Below are positions 11,647 to 25,370 of a stretch of DNA of 64,000 nucleotides, piece by piece. Location of the stretch: assembly GCA_037501455.1 (NCBI GenBank), contig CM074855.1, positions 30,413,001 to 30,477,000 on the forward strand. The letters run 5' to 3'. The notes below the pieces were generated by a model, which searched no databases, had not been told where the DNA came from, and saw nothing but the letters and a program-made list of their open reading frames with translations. This DNA comes from Lantana camara. Its lineage: Eukaryota; Streptophyta; Magnoliopsida; Lamiales; Verbenaceae. Both the position numbers and the translations under genes were made by a program. Position 1 is the first letter of the stretch; the number at the start of each line of letters is the position of its first letter.

Positions 11647-13131
11647 TCCTTGTAGGAAAATGATTCCTTAACCTTCAAGCTAAGGGATTTCTTGCTTGGA
11701 AAGAAAGCCTTCCTACTTTGACCAAAAGTCACCCTTATATTTTTATTTATTTATTTATTCACGATAAATAACTTGATGCTAGTAATATAATTAATTCACA
11801 ATTAATTATTTATTAGACTTAATATCTCCAAATTAGAACTTTAATAATAATTCATAATTAAATTAAAGTCCGTTAAATAATTAATTAAATTAATTATTTA
11901 ATCATCACACAAGGATGACATGTGTGACCTATGGACACATGCCCTATACGTGTCAACTACACGTATGCCCCTTTCCAACACTTTATTGGTTCGATCAACT
12001 CGTTTAATCGATTCAAGCCTTAACCCTCGTGACCGGGCATTTATGTGTGACCTTCTAGATTCTTAATTCAATTAGCAGTAACCCTAATTAATTAATACGT
12101 TATTAATTAATCAGTCCACATATCACACTACCATAGTATAGCAACAGGTGTGTGACCCCTAGTCGAAAAAGAATATATCAATTCGAAAGAACCTTTAAGT
12201 CATTGACATATGTGAAATAAGGTCCTCATAAAACCGATCTCTCAACCAAGATCTAGGGTAAGGGAATAAGTAGAACTCTAATAATCTCAATCTTAATGTT
12301 AAGTGCATTTCATATCCATTTGATCTCGATTCAAGAAATTCATTTCTTGGTCTCGATCCACTGCCTTGTCCAAGATCTTCTAGATGACACATGAATGACT
12401 TACACAATAAGAGATCAACTTGCTCATGCAAGTGTAGCTCCTTTATCGACTCTCATATGCTTCCATGTGCCACTTGTGCAGCCCCAACATAAGTCTTGAA
12501 TCAGCTGTCTCGGTTGACATCCTTTAAGGCTTATACTTAAAACTACAGAGTTAGCTCACAAAACATCGATGTAACCTTAAGTCTAAGGACTACTGAATCA
12601 CATTAATGACTCGTGAGATATTTTCTAATCTGGAAGTTTCTATTTCCAGAAATAGAAACTTTCTTTCCCATTTAGGAATCCTCTCACACGGGACACCTCA
12701 GTGTACTCACTTAGAATAACCGAGCAACTCCATATATCATACACGTATCAGCAATACACTTTGCACCCCATGAAATAAGGTGGTTCTTCTTAAGGGCATG
12801 ATCACACAAGCAAGCCTCAAACGAGTCAATTCGACACTCCCACTATCTTTTGGAGTCATTAGCTTGAAGTGATTTCTAATCTTAACTTATGTGATTTAGG
12901 GCTCATTTCATGAACCAGTTCACCTAAATGGTTGAGTTCTATAAGTCATTTAGATTAGGGGAGTTCTCACATTCGCAGTTAAAGTGAACACACAATCAAA
13001 CAAGAGCATATAAAGAAGTGTTACCTTATGATCGAATCAGTTCGTTTATTATTCAAAGATTGTCTGTGATTTACAAAAGGAAGAGTACAAAGCGGATTAC
13101 AACATCCGCTTTAAAGGAACTATTCCTAACA
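11647..13131 (-). repeat. Copia M downstream LTR, truncated at 11647
   Basis: On the minus strand the LTR starts at 13131 (TGTTAGGAATAG) and runs down to 11647. It matches the other M LTR (19620-33062, insertions removed). About 400 bp of its 3' end, including the TATA region, are absent. Confidence 0.8.
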
Positions 13132-16100
13132 ATCTCCCACTTGCCCGCCAAAGCCACTCATAAGCTAATCTAATTCCCATTTTCGCAAGATGCCCCTCGA
13201 ATGCTTGTTGACTTAGGGGTTTCGTTAATGGGTCTACCATGTTCTCTGCTGATGCAACCCTCTCTATTTGTACATCACCTCGTTTGATGATATCACGTAT
13301 TACGTGATACTTCCTCACAATGTGCATGGTCCGTTGGTGAGATCTTGGTTCTCTTGCTTGAGTAACCACCCTAGTGTTGTCACAAAACACAATAATGGGG
13401 TCTTTCATGGTAGGAACGATATTCAATTCTTGAACGAAGTTTCTTACCCAAACACCTTCCTTAGCTGCATCGTTTGCAGCTAAGTATTTGGCCTCAGTCA
13501 TTTGCTTGGAACTTTTCCAACTCACTGCTCTGCCGTTAAGGCAGAAAATGTATCCTGACATTGACTTAAAATCATCTAAGTCAGATACAAAACTTGCATC
13601 ACAGTATCCTCTGATGATTAGATCTTGTTGTCCTCCATAAACCAAGAACATATTATTTGTTCTCCGCAAGTACTTTAGGATGTTCTTCACGGCAGTCCAG
13701 TGACCTTCTCCGGGGTCAGATTGTAAATGAACTGCAACACTAAGTGCATAAGCCACATCCGATCGAGTACACAACATTACATACATTATGCTACCTATTG
13801 CCGAAGCATAAGGTATACGAGCCATTCTGTTCTTCTCAAGATATGTTTTAGGACACATCTTCTTCGAAAAAGATGTCCCTACGCTCATTGGAAGTTTTCC
13901 TTTCTTGGAATCTTCCATACTGAATCGTTTCAGTACTTTGTCTATGTATATCAATTGTGATAGTCCTATTAATATCTTAGATCTATGTCTATAGATTTTA
14001 ATGCCGAGGATATAGGACGCATCACCAAGATCCTTCATCTCAAATTGGTTCGATAACCATGAATTGGTAACTTTCATGTCATTCTTCAAATTCCCAATTA
14101 GAAGAATGTCATCTAAGTAAAGCACCAAGAATTGCATTGAAGTCTCCAACTCCTTTCTATACATGCAGGACTCACTCGTATTTTGAATGAAAAAACGCTT
14201 TGACTGCTTTATCAAAATGAATGTTCCAATTCCTAGAAGCCTGTTTCAATCCATAGATTGATCTCTAGAGTTTGCAAACCTTTTACTCACTCCCCTTGAA
14301 TGTGAAACCTATGGGTTCATCCATATGAATGTCTTTATCAATGTCTCCATTGAGAAAGGTAGTTTTTACATCCAGTTTCCATATCTCGTAGTCATAATAC
14401 GCTGCTATGGCAAGCATGATTCGAATAGACTTTTGCATTGCAACCAGTGAAAAGGTTTCATCAAAGTCTACACCTGGCCTTTGAGTGAATCCTTTGGCAA
14501 CAAGTCTTGCCTTGTAGGTTGCAACACTACCCTCTACTCTAAGCTTTCACTTAAAGATCCATTTGCATCCTATGGGTTTTATCCCATCAGGCGGATCTAC
14601 CAAGGTCCAAACTTAGTTAGAGTACATGGAGTCCATTTCAGATTTCATGGCTTGTATCCACTGCTCAAAATTCGAGTCTCAGGCTGTCTATGAATGCGTT
14701 CAAAACGCTTTAGAGGAGGATTTTCACATGTATTGAGGTTTATGCTTGGGTACGGGGTATCAGTTTGGGACGTTTCTTGTGAATGTGGCATGGGCTCTTC
14801 TCAAATTTCTTCGAGTTCTGCGATTATGCCTTTGTTTTCTTTAAGGAACGGTTCCTCAAGAAAAGTTGCATTTCTTGTAACAAACACTTTTTGTTCAAGA
14901 GGATCGTAGAAGTGGTATCCTATGGATTTCTTAGGATAACCTACAAAGTAACAAAAGATAGAACGAGGTTCTAACTTATCTCCCACTGTCCTCTTCACAT
15001 AAGCAAGACAACCCCAAATTCTTAAGTAAAAGTAGTTAGGGATTTTGCCGGGCCACATTTCATAGTGCGCTTTGGGGTCCGACTTGGAAGGAACAAGATT
15101 CAGAATCTTGGCTGCACATTCTAAGGCATATCCCCAGAATGAAGGCAGTAAATCAGTGAAACTCATCATGGATCAAACCATATCAAGCAAGGTTCGATTC
15201 CTTCTCTCAGAAACTCCATTTAACTGAGGAGTTCCCAGAAGAGTCCACTAAAAAACAATCCCATTATCTCTGAGATGACCAAAGAACTCGTCAATTAGAT
15301 ACTCTCCACCTCGATCAGATTGAAGTGTCTTGATCTTGTAACCAGTTTGGTTCTCAACCTCCTTTTGAAATTCTAAGAATTTCTCGTAAGCCTCAGATAT
15401 ATACTTTATCAAGTATACATAACCATAATGACTAAAGTCGTCAGTGAAGGTTATGAAATACTGATAATTGCTTCGAGTACTTACACTAAATGGTCCGCAA
15501 ACATTAGAATGGATCAAATCCAAAACCTTAGTGGCGCGTTCCATACTCCTACTGAATGGAGTTTTAGATATTTTTCCTTTAAGACAGGATTCGCAAGATG
15601 TTAACTATTTAAGTTCATTTTCACAGAGTGATCCTAAGTTAGTTAACTTGCTAATTCTGTTCTTAGAAATATGTACTAATCTAGTGTGCCATAAAGTTGC
15701 TGAGACTTCGTCATCCCTCTTACGTTTTGTTTCTCGTTGTATATTCAAAATATTGATGTTTTATGTTAGATAAAGTCCATTATTTAATGTAGTAAGTATT
15801 GTGGAAGAACCATTCTTCTTAATGTAAAAGTTAACATGCTTAATAAATGTTTCAAAGCCTTCACAATCAAGTATTGGAATCAAAATTATATTACAAATAA
15901 TGTTTGGTACATAAAGGACCTTATTTAAAACTAAAACAAAACAACCTAAATCTAATCTAATTGTGCCTAAAACTTAAGCCTCAACGCTTGAGCCATCTCA
16001 AATCTTCAAGACACATTCTCCTCCCTTCAGCTGCCGAACCTTACTTAGCATCTGTACATCATTACAGATATAGATCCACAACCGGTATCAAGTACCCAAG

Positions 16101-16941
16101 AGTTAGAATTAATAGAAAGATTTACTTAAACGAAAAACATACCTTTCTTTAGAGTATCCTTGTACCCGGTTTGCCACAATGGAAGCAAACATCCTCTTTT
16201 TTATCATGTTTCTTCTTTTGGGCTTTTCCCTTCTTGATGCCGCTACTGGGCCTGAGGCGTTTCTTCTTCTTTTGGGCTTTCTTGCCCTTGCTCTTAGAAG
16301 GCTTAGAAGAAGAAGAAGTTGTGACCATCATCACTTATTGTCCTTCTTGATCGTGGTTAGAGCAGTCACAAGCTAACTAATCAGCTCAGCTACAATAGGA
16401 TTTGCATGATTCATATTGAAGATAAGGATAAAAGGGTTGAATGATGGTGGGAGGAAGGCTAGAACAAGTTCACTCAAAGCTCCTCTCTCAGTGCCTTGTC
16501 TATGGAGGCAAGTTTCTCAGTAAGACTAAGAAACTTGAGTCCATATTCGTAGACAGTTGAACCATCCCTCATTCTCAAATGCAACAATTCCTTTGAGGTG
16601 TTATACCTTCTAACACGCTCGTAAGGGTGGTAAAGTTGCTCTAAGTGGTTGTGAATCTCCCAAACGAACTACATTGATTCATGTTGTCTTTGCATGTCCG
16701 GAGACATGTTAGCAAGCATGTAACAACAGGTTTGGAGATTATCATCCTTCCACTTCTGGATCGTGTCTCGCTCAGCCCCGGTCGGAGTCTCTCCTTCCGA
16801 AACGGGCTTTGCCTCGTAGAGAACATAAGTTCTCTTCTCGAGATCTAGAATGATTTTTAGATAGCTAAGCCAATCAGAATAGTTGGGACTAGTCAACTTA
16901 TTTGACTTGAGGATCAATATTAAAGGGTTTTTGGTTGTCAT
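13097..16941 (-). pseudogene. Degenerate copia gag-pol polyprotein (M)
   Basis: In minus-strand order: a gag start resembling that of F2 (16941-16669); a lysine-rich stretch and a CFHCGKPG half zinc knuckle (16334-16149); remnants of protease and GAG-pre-integrase; an integrase core with TDDFSHYGYVYL and SDRGGEY (15544-15248); the integrase end with WGYALECAAKILN (15169-14801); then reverse transcriptase with YLDD in place of YVDD, and RNase H with GYCDASF (14215-13097). The frame changes and stops several times between these blocks. The usual stop after EWL is changed to tryptophan, so the last frame reads on into the LTR. The family product would copy and integrate the element; this copy cannot make an intact polyprotein. 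Confidence 0.85.
13132..13146 (-). promoter_or_regulatory. Polypurine tract of copia M
   Basis: On the minus strand GGGCAAGTGGGAGAT lies directly before the LTR start TGTTAGG, the same string as in F1 and F2. Confidence 0.8.
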
Positions 16942-19215
16942 TTCAAAGCACGTAGAGAATCATAGAATCTACGACCTAAATGGAAAAACAGAGGACTAAG
17001 TGAGGATGTTGAATAATAACGATATACATGAGATTAGGTTTTTGATCTATGTTGCTCCCACTGTTTTTAAAAGATCCATAATTCCTTAAAGATCTTAGAG
17101 GAAAATTGTTTTCCCAATGGGTACTAAGATCCCAAGCACCTTATCTTGGACCCACGAGTACTTGCGGACATCATTAATAAAGCCTTAGGTAGGTACGATT
17201 ACCAATTCCAACACTGTGGAATTCTGAGTAATATTTTTGCATCACCTATCTTTTAATACGGGCACACGACTCGTGCGACATCCGTTTTACTTAGGCTTTA
17301 AGCAAGACCCATTAATCATAAGATCATGATCAAAACTCGGTTTGAACGACTCGCGACTGGTGTACGTCGCCCTCCCCAAAATTGGCCATGAAATATCGAT
17401 CACTTAATGTGATCAACCAGGAAACTAAGAACTAATAGGTTTCACATAGCCACCCCACGACTCATGGACAACAACTAGCTCCCCTATTAATGGAATTCTA
17501 GGAATTTAGTTCAAAGTTTGCACCTCGAATTAAACACCTATTTTCGAAATTTGCTTAATATTATTTGGGAATTTTCGAATATTTTTAACCGGAGAGTTGT
17601 CTGGTTCGACTTCAACAGCATATATGTTATCCAAATTTTAGTCTTGATTAATGCAAATACAACTTTGATGCATTTCACATAAGCACGTAGTAGATAACAT
17701 GTCCTAGCATGATACTAATATGAGATGATCAGGGTTTTACCTACCTTATACGTGATATGTGGGAGGCACTCCACAATTACAAGTTCTAACATACATGCCA
17801 CATAAAACAGTTTAAATCACGTAAGGGAATTGGAAATAAAACGGTGTCCTGTCTATTATAAAAGTAGAAACCCTCTTTAACATTTTGAGGGGTCTTCACC
17901 TATGGCCTCCTTGTTACTGGTTGGTGGATCCATCTTACTCTATGGGTGCAAAATCTCTAAAGTAAAAAGAAAAAGACCTCACTTCCTAAGATCTACTCTC
18001 TTTACAGAAAATAATATGGCTCAATCTGCATATTGGCCATAGACAAATACACCGGGCATACCCTGGCCCAAAAAAACAGTAATATGGAGAGCCACATAAT
18101 AAACACATAACAACGCACATAAATAGGGCACCGACCCCGATTGAAAAATGCAACTATGGGGCTCCAACCCCAAATTTAAACCATCCATGTGCATAACTAA
18201 AACATTCATAAGACTAAACCCATGATCACCTAATATCCTAAATTGCAAGAATTTAAATTTACCAATAAAGTAAAATTCTCTCATTTAAGTTCTAGTAAAT
18301 TTAAAAACACGACTTAGATGCAATTCTTGTTCATGAATTATTTCTAATAAACCAAGAAAAATTAAATCAATAGATTTCCAATTAATTTCCAAAAAATAAT
18401 AATTTTATCTTTTTTATAATTTCAAAAATAATAAGTGTAATTTTTTTTCGAATCAAATCCGTTTTAATTTCATGAAATCTAAATTTTAATCAATTATTTT
18501 AAAAGTAAATTTAATTTAATAAAACTAATTTTTAATAAAATTAAAATCGGGGTTCGAATTGAAAAATAAAAAAACCAGCTAAAAGTCGGTCGTGCCCACA
18601 CGCATGTGCACGAGGCGCGCTCGTACATGCCCGCCATCGCCCGACATCCACTCGGCGTTACGCACACCAGGCAGCAGAGCTGCCGGCATGTGAGCGCCTA
18701 GCATCGCGTGCAGCGCTGGGCGTAGGCTCCGTCGGGGGGAGGGGGGGTAACATCTGCCATGAGCGTGCTCCTGCATGCAGGCGGGACGTTGGGCGAGGGC
18801 TGCCGGAACAGCCTGGGGGGGTAAGCGATGGGACTAGGCAGCCGCCTGCTACGCAGTGTGCTTCACGCAGGTACGCCGCCCGCCGGGCGGCGCACGGTCC
18901 ATCCGTCTGTTCGACGGGGTGGTGACGATGGCCAACTCCCTTGGCTAGCCGTCCCGTCTTTTCTTTTCTCGATCATGTTCAAAAACTCTAAATGTTCAAT
19001 CCAAGAAATCAAAAAACGCGATTTAATTAATTTGATTAAAACCAATTTTAAATAAAAATTTTCAGAAAATGTTTTTCAGAAATTTCAAGGAAAATTATAG
19101 ATTTGTCTTTCTTAGATTTCTGAAAAAAATTCAAGAATACTAAATTGCATCCAAATCTACGAATTTCTACCAAAATTTTAATAAGAAAACGAATCAAGAA
19201 TAGGCCTTGCAGGGT
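16942..19215 (-). other. Untranslated leader of copia M
   Basis: This is ~2.3 kb between the primer site and the gag start, AT-rich except for a GC-rich block at about 18588-18960. Decayed copies of the leader motif seen in F1 and F2 (CGAGTCGTGGG) are visible in reverse complement near 17151, 17262, 17345 and 17454. No coding region is supported. Confidence 0.7.
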
Positions 19216-19228
19216 GGATCTGATACCA
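19216..19228 (-). promoter_or_regulatory. Primer binding site of copia M
   Basis: On the minus strand TGGTATCAGATCC follows the LTR end by two bases. It is the initiator-Met site with one change (GAGCC to GATCC). Confidence 0.85.
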
Positions 19229-19230
19229 CT

Positions 19231-20386
19231 TGTTGGGAAAAACATGAAAAGAAAAAACAGCGAAATTTAAAATTTTTCCCAAAAGCAAGATCTAGACTTG
19301 GAATTCCTATTCCCGATTCGTAGAATATGAAGAACTTACTTAGCTCGATGCTATCTTGACACGTTTGAGCCGCCCACAAATGCTCTTCAAGCTACAAGTC
19401 CCACAAGCTCCTTTCGAATCTTCAAGACTCCAAAATAGCAGCCCTCTAGAGTAATAATCCACACCAACCTTGATCACGATCTAAAGAGGGAGGATGCTAG
19501 TGCTATATTTAGTGTTTAGGCTTTCTAGGGTTTGTGGGATATAATTTGGAGAAGGAGAGATTTTCGATCCACCTTTATGGGGTTCGAACCCCATGTATAT
19601 ATAGCCTAAGGGTTCGAACCCCTCTTCCTTGTAGGAAAAGGATTCCTTAACCTTCAAGCTAAGGGATTTCTTGCTTGGAAAGAAAGCCTTCCTACTTTGA
19701 CCAAAAGTCACCCTTTGACTAACTTATCTTGCAAGAAATAATATCTAACTCCTTTAGATATTTTTATTTATTTATTTATTCACAAAAAATAACTTGATGC
19801 TAATAATTTAATTAGTTCATAATTAATTATTTATTAGACTTAATGTCTCCAAATTAGAGCTTTAATAATAATTCATAATTAAATTAAAGTCCATTAAATA
19901 GTTAATTAAATTAATTATTTAATCATCACACAAGGATGACATGTGTCACCCATGGACACGTACCCCATACGTGTGAATTATACGTGTGCTCCTTTCAAAC
20001 ACTTTGTTGGTCTGATCAACTCGTTTAATCAGTTCAAGCCTTAACCCTCATGACCGGGCATTTGTGTGTGGCCCTCTAGGTTCTTAATTCAATTAGCAGC
20101 GACCCTAATGAATTAATACCTTATTAATTAATCAGTCCACAGATCACACTACCATAGTCCAACAAAGACCCCTAGCTGAATAAGAATATATCAATTCGAA
20201 AGAACCTTTAACTCATTGACATATGTGAAATAAGGTCCTCCCGCACCCTCTCTCTCAACCAAGATCTAGGGTAAGGGAATAAGTAGAACCCTAATAATTT
20301 CAATCTTAATGTTAAGTGCATCTCATATCCATTTGATCTCGATCCAAGAAACCCATTTCTTGATCTCGATCCACTGCCTTGGCCAA
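19231..20386 (-). repeat. Copia M middle LTR, segment 3 of 3
   Basis: This is the 3' end of the LTR on the minus strand, ending CCCAACA at 19231. It contains the TATA region. It is interrupted at 20386 by the solo LTR. Confidence 0.85.
19579..19621 (-). promoter_or_regulatory. TATA box flanked by palindromes (copia M)
   Basis: On the minus strand a CTATATATACAT box (19605-19594) lies between two perfect palindromes: GGGTTCGAACCC upstream (19621-19610) and GGGGTTCGAACCCC downstream (19592-19579). F1 and F2 have different palindromes at the same downstream place. Confidence 0.65.
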
Positions 20387-23022
20387 TGTAGCACCCCTTA
20401 ACACGTGGAGGTACCACACCCCCGCACTATAGGTCAATCCACATACGAAACAGCCAATCCGTACATGAGCCAACCTATAGCGAACGGGTGACAATGCAAT
20501 ACACGACAAGCTAGGCGGGATTAGTTATACATGCAACGAAACAAAGTGGAAGCATAAACTAGTTTCTTGCAAATATTTTCATTTATCACATCATGATATT
20601 TCTTGTTTACCAACTAAAATATGTTCTAACTCTACATATCAATACATTATCATCTTTAAATACAAACAATTAACATTAAACATAATTCCTTGAACAATAA
20701 ATAGACAAGTGAATAACATGCACCGTGCCTGACTTGATTACAAAGATTGGACTCGACTCACTTCCCGCCTAGCGTGCACCTGCGATAACCTGAAAGGTGG
20801 AGGCGTCAGTCTGTGAAGACCGAGTGAGGGGTTTATATACATATTAGCGCAGATAACATGCAAGTCATATTCTCGGGTACAGATTTATAAAAGATAAAAT
20901 ATATATATAAGTTCAAGAACAAGTACACTTCGCCCGAGAATACAACTATTAATATTAAATACTTGTTCTTTTCATGCAGTCAATACATGGCCCCGACGAG
21001 TAAGGGCGATCTCCAACCGAACTCCAATGTACATGAACATGCTTGCTTGATTATTAAACAATAAGTGATCATGCAAATTCAATTATCGTGCAATCGTGCA
21101 TGTGTAATCATATAACACGTTCATGGAGTGGAAATCATGCAATAACCCGAGGACAATCCGCGGTGCCGGATTCATCCCCAGTCTCCTTCTTCCTCCGATT
21201 GATGATGGGATTGCAAGGCCCCAACATCCATGCATGTTGAGCAGAGGGTACATGAATCCCTAAGCCCGGAGCTCCTTCCTCCACTAACCTCCTAATGGAT
21301 TCAGGGGTGACCCCAAATGTGGTGAGGATAGTGCCAGAGAAACCCGTCAGCCCTTGCTTTCCCGGTTAGCTCTAGTCACTACCCTCGGGCCCAACGTGAA
21401 CGGTCATGCTACTCGCCTAAAACATGCTTGATTCATGACGATAACATGGCTTGCTTGCTTGCTTGCGTTTCATGAACATGACTTGAAATGATAAGTGATT
21501 TCACGAAATTATAAATATAAATACCTTTGGCTGAAAGATCACATAAAGGTTATACGGGTTCTATATAACTAGCAATTAAACCTCACCTGACAGGCGACAC
21601 ACGACTCGTGAATGCGTGAACGTGCTCATGCTCAACAATCTCCGCCCTGGAGAATAACTGGACAAGAAACAGGACAATGTACGTGCATGAGACCACAATT
21701 CAAGCATATTATTTCATATAAGACGCACGACATGATCATGTACGAGATGTCGAGAAATAAACAATGTAGCATGATAACATCTTGTTTTGACACATAATTA
21801 ATCATATAATAGCAATTTGGGGTCAAATATGCCATCGGATCGAGGGGCTAAAAATGTACTTTTATGCAGAAACTTTCTGCACTACCAGAGGGCTGGGAAC
21901 GGCCGTTCCAGGTTTCAGTTCAAAGTGGGAAGGGCCGTTCCCGCCTGTCGGGCTCCCCGAAGATGGGAATGGCCGTTCCCGTCTGCGAGACAAAGTGGGA
22001 ACGGTCGTTCCCATCCTCGTCGCCAAGCACACTATTCAAAATATGGGAACGGTCGTTCCCCAATTACAAAGGGAACGGGAAGGGCCGTTCCCGTTATGCT
22101 GAAGATGCAAAAACAGAGGATGAAGAACAGAGCATACACGAACCACCTCCAAAACTCATCATAATCATAATAATTCCATCTCTAATTGCATGATTTTATG
22201 AAAGGAACATATATGGATACTTATATCATCCATTAATCACCAAATTCATAAGTCCCAAGCTAATGCATAAATCCATAATATATCATCAATTTCTCCAATA
22301 ATTCAAGCATGATTTCAAACTATGATCAAGTATTCATGCCTCTAACATCAAGTAATCAAGTTAGCTAGTTTAACCACTAACCCTAGCTTCACACCAAATT
22401 CCAAGAAATCATATAAATGATCATATATACCTTGAGATGAAAATAAATGGAAGAAGATGATGAGTATGGATGTTTGATCTTGAATCATGGATTTCGCTAA
22501 CAAATTCTAGCTTGAAGATGATGATTTCCTCCTCCCCTTCTCCATGGGTTTGGCTCGGTAAAGAGGAGCAAAGAGGGATGATGATTCTTGATGAAAATGA
22601 AAAGAAGAATGTGGAAGAAATGCATACCGATATAATTGGGGAAAAAATGTAATATTTGCAATTAAATCCTTAAAGTTTGCAAGTCATGCAATTAAGTATC
22701 AAAAGTTTGGAAATGGTTAATTAGGTCCAAAAGGTTTGTATGCAATTCAGTCCCTCAATTGAAATGAATGAGCATTTAAGGACAATTTGGCAATTAATCC
22801 AATTGGACAATTAACTCATGTAACAATTAAATTCCATTCATACAAGAATTCTCAAGTTGACACATATTTCATATATTTTCACATATTCATGTCGAAATAC
22901 AATTTATAGAAATTAATATAGCACGTTTAAATTAAATAAACGAAAATAATAAAATAAAATCCTAACGCTCGAAACCCACACGTGTCGAGCGTACCTGACT
23001 GTCTGAAAATCGGGGCGTTACA
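20387..23022 (-). mobile_element. Solo Ty3/gypsy-type LTR inserted in copia M LTR
   Basis: The plus strand starts TGTAGCACCCC and ends CGGGGCGTTACA; on the minus strand it starts TGTAACGCCCCG, as Tekay-like LTRs do. It is flanked by GCCAA (20382-20386) and ACCAA (23023-23027), a 5-bp target duplication with one change. No primer site, purine tract or coding sequence is present, so it is best read as a solo LTR left by recombination between two LTRs. Its minus-strand end shares the GTGCGGGGGTGTGG core with the LARD and Tekay-like LTR ends. It is 2636 bp long. Confidence 0.75.
21896..22092. repeat. Six GC-rich palindromes of one pattern
   Basis: The pattern GGGAANGGYCGTTCCC, or its 14-bp core, occurs at 21896-21909, 21927-21942, 21965-21980, 21997-22012, 22045-22060 and 22077-22092. 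The central bases vary (GGCC, GGTC) and the spacing is 31-48 bp. Each is nearly self-complementary, and the bases between them are unrelated. Confidence 0.9.
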
Positions 23023-23027
23023 ACCAA

Positions 23028-23433
23028 AGTCTCCTAGATGGTATATGAATGACTTACACAATAAGAGATCAACTTGCTTATACAAGTGTAGGTCCTATTC
23101 CGATTCTCATATGCTTCCATGTGCCACTTGTGTAGCCCCAACATAAGTCTTGAATCAACTATCTCGGGCGACATCCTTTAAGGTTTATACCTAAGACTAC
23201 AGAGTTAGCTCGCAAAGCATCCATGGAACCTCAAGTCTAAGGACTACTGAATCACATCAATGACTCGAGAGATATTTCCTAATCTGGAAGTTTCTATTTG
23301 CAGAAATAGAAACTTCCTTTCCCATTTAGGAATCATCTCACACGGGACACCTCAGTTTACTCACTTAGAATAAGCGAGCACCCTCATGTATCACGCACGT
23401 ATCAGCCGTACACTTTTTACCCCATGAAACAAG
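23028..23433 (-). repeat. Copia M middle LTR, segment 2 of 3
   Basis: This piece continues the M LTR between the solo LTR and copia F1. It aligns with 12375-12780 of the other M LTR. Its last five bases, ACAAG, are the F1 target duplication. Confidence 0.85.
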
Positions 23434-24582
23434 TGTTAGGAATAGTGCCCTAGAAAGCCGATTGTATATCCGCTTTGTGCTTTTCCTTATTGTAATCACA
23501 GACTATCTTTGAATGAAATAACGAATTGAGGCAACACTTCTTTATATGCTCTTGTTTGGTATGCGTTTACTTTATCTGTGCATGCATAAGAACTCCCCCA
23601 ATCCTGATGACTTTAGGACTCTACCATTTAGGTGAAATGGTTCATGAAACGAGCCCTATATCACATAAGTCATGATTAGTAAAATACTCCAAGCCGATGA
23701 GTCCTACCGACAGTGGGAGTGTCAACCTGACTTCTCTAAGGCTTGCTTGTGGGATCACGCCCTTAAGAAGGACCACCTTGTTTCATGGAGGTGCAAAGTG
23801 TATAGTTGATACGTGCGTGATACATGAGGGTGCTTACTTCAATAAGTAAGTTCACTGAGGTGCCCCGTGTGAGAACATTCCTAAATGGGAAAGGAAGTTT
23901 CTATTTCAGGAAATAGAAACTTCCAGATTAGGAAATATCTCACGATTCATTGATGTGATTAATTGATCCTTAAGACTTGAGGTTCCTTGTCACTTTATGA
24001 GTTAACTCTGTAATCTTAGGTATAAGCTTTAAAGGGTGTCGCCTTAGACAACTGATTCAAGGCTTGTGCTGGGGCTGCACAAGTGATTCATGAAAGTGAA
24101 TGAGAATAAAGAAAGGACCTACACTTGCATTTGCAAGGTGATCTCTTACTATATAAGTTATTCATATGCCATATGGAGTCCTTGGCCAAGGCAGTAGATC
24201 AAGACATCAAGAAAAGGGTTTCTTGGATTGAGATCAAATGGATATGAAATGCACTTAGCTTTAAGACCGGATTATTAGGGTTCTAATTATTCCCTTACCC
24301 TAGATCTTGGTTGAGAGATAGTAAGTAGGAGGATTGTATCTCACATGAATCAATAACTTAAAGGTTCTGTCGAATCTGAACATTCCAATTCAGCTAGGGG
24401 TTAAACACCTGTTGCTAGACTATGGTCGTTTAGTCTGTGGACCGATTAATTAATTAGTGAATTAATTAATTGGGGTCACTGCTAATTGAATTGAGAACCT
24501 AGAGGGTCACACACAACAACTTGGTTACATGAGTTGAGGCTTTAAAATGATTAAACGAGTTAATCAAGCCAAGAGGGTTCCA

Positions 24583-24621
24583 CACGTGTGGGTCACATGA
24601 GTGACACGTGTCCCACACGTG
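24583..24621 (+). promoter_or_regulatory. G-box cluster in F1 5' LTR (three CACGTG)
   Basis: CACGTG occurs at 24583, 24605 and 24616. A CACATG at the position of a fourth is a one-base change from the 3' LTR. The 3' LTR has five copies, at 31916, 31930, 31941, 31955 and 31966. CACGTG is the core bound by plant bZIP and bHLH factors; binding here is inferred. Confidence 0.6.
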
Positions 24622-24960
24622 TAAATATATATATTGTATATATATATATTAAATAATTAAATGTGTTAATTATTTAATAGACTTTGGTTTAATTTTGAAT
24701 TAAAAAGAAAGTCTAATTTTGGAGAAAAAATAATCTAGTTAATTAATTATGAATTAATTAATTAGATAAAATAAGTTACTTATTTTAAATAAATAAAGTA
24801 TAAAATTATCCAAAAATAGTTTGGATATTTTTAGCTCTCTTGAAAGTTGATTTGAATTTCAATTCAAAGTCAAAGTCAAAATTACTTGATGATCAAGTAA
24901 TAGGAGAGAGAGACCAAAACCCTAGCCCATAAGGACTAGGATTTTCGGTCCTCCCCTTCT

Positions 24961-24987
24961 TATAAATAGGGGAGCTCGAGCTCCTCT
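24961..24987 (+). promoter_or_regulatory. TATA box and downstream palindrome, F1
   Basis: TATAAATAG (24961-24969) is followed at once by the perfect palindrome GGAGCTCGAGCTCC (24971-24984). The same pair is in the 3' LTR (TATA from 32311, palindrome 32321-32334). Confidence 0.65.
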
Positions 24988-25357
24988 TGGAGCTAATTGA
25001 CAATTCTTTTTGGTTCATGTGTTGAACACCATCCTTTCTCCAAGATAAACGAAACCCTAGGTTAAGTCTAAACACTAACTAGAGAACTTGCATCCTTACT
25101 AGTTAGATTGTAGTCAAGTTGGTGGACTATCTCTAGAGAGCTTCAAGTTAGAAGTTTGAAGATTCGAGCTTTACCAAGGAGAGGGGATCAAGCCGCGAGA
25201 AGAGCGTTCTTGGGTGGCTTGAAACGCTTCAAGAAAGAATAAAAGAAAAGTAAGTTTCTTATCTCTACGAATTTGGTTACACGATTGCGAGTCCAAGATC
25301 CTTTTGTTGGAAAAATTTTTAAATTCCGCTGCTTTCTGATTCGTGTTTTCCAACAAG

Positions 25358-25370
25358 TGGTATCAGAGCC
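25358..25370 (+). promoter_or_regulatory. Primer binding site of F1
   Basis: TGGTATCAGAGCC lies two bases after the LTR end and is complementary to initiator-Met tRNA. Confidence 0.9.

Larger units (their letters stand above)
23434..25355 (+). repeat. Copia F1 5' LTR (1922 bp)
   Basis: It runs from TGTTAGGAATAGTGCCCTAG to TTTTCCAACA. It is 17 bp shorter than the 3' LTR, mostly through loss of a piece of the G-box cluster. Confidence 0.9.
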
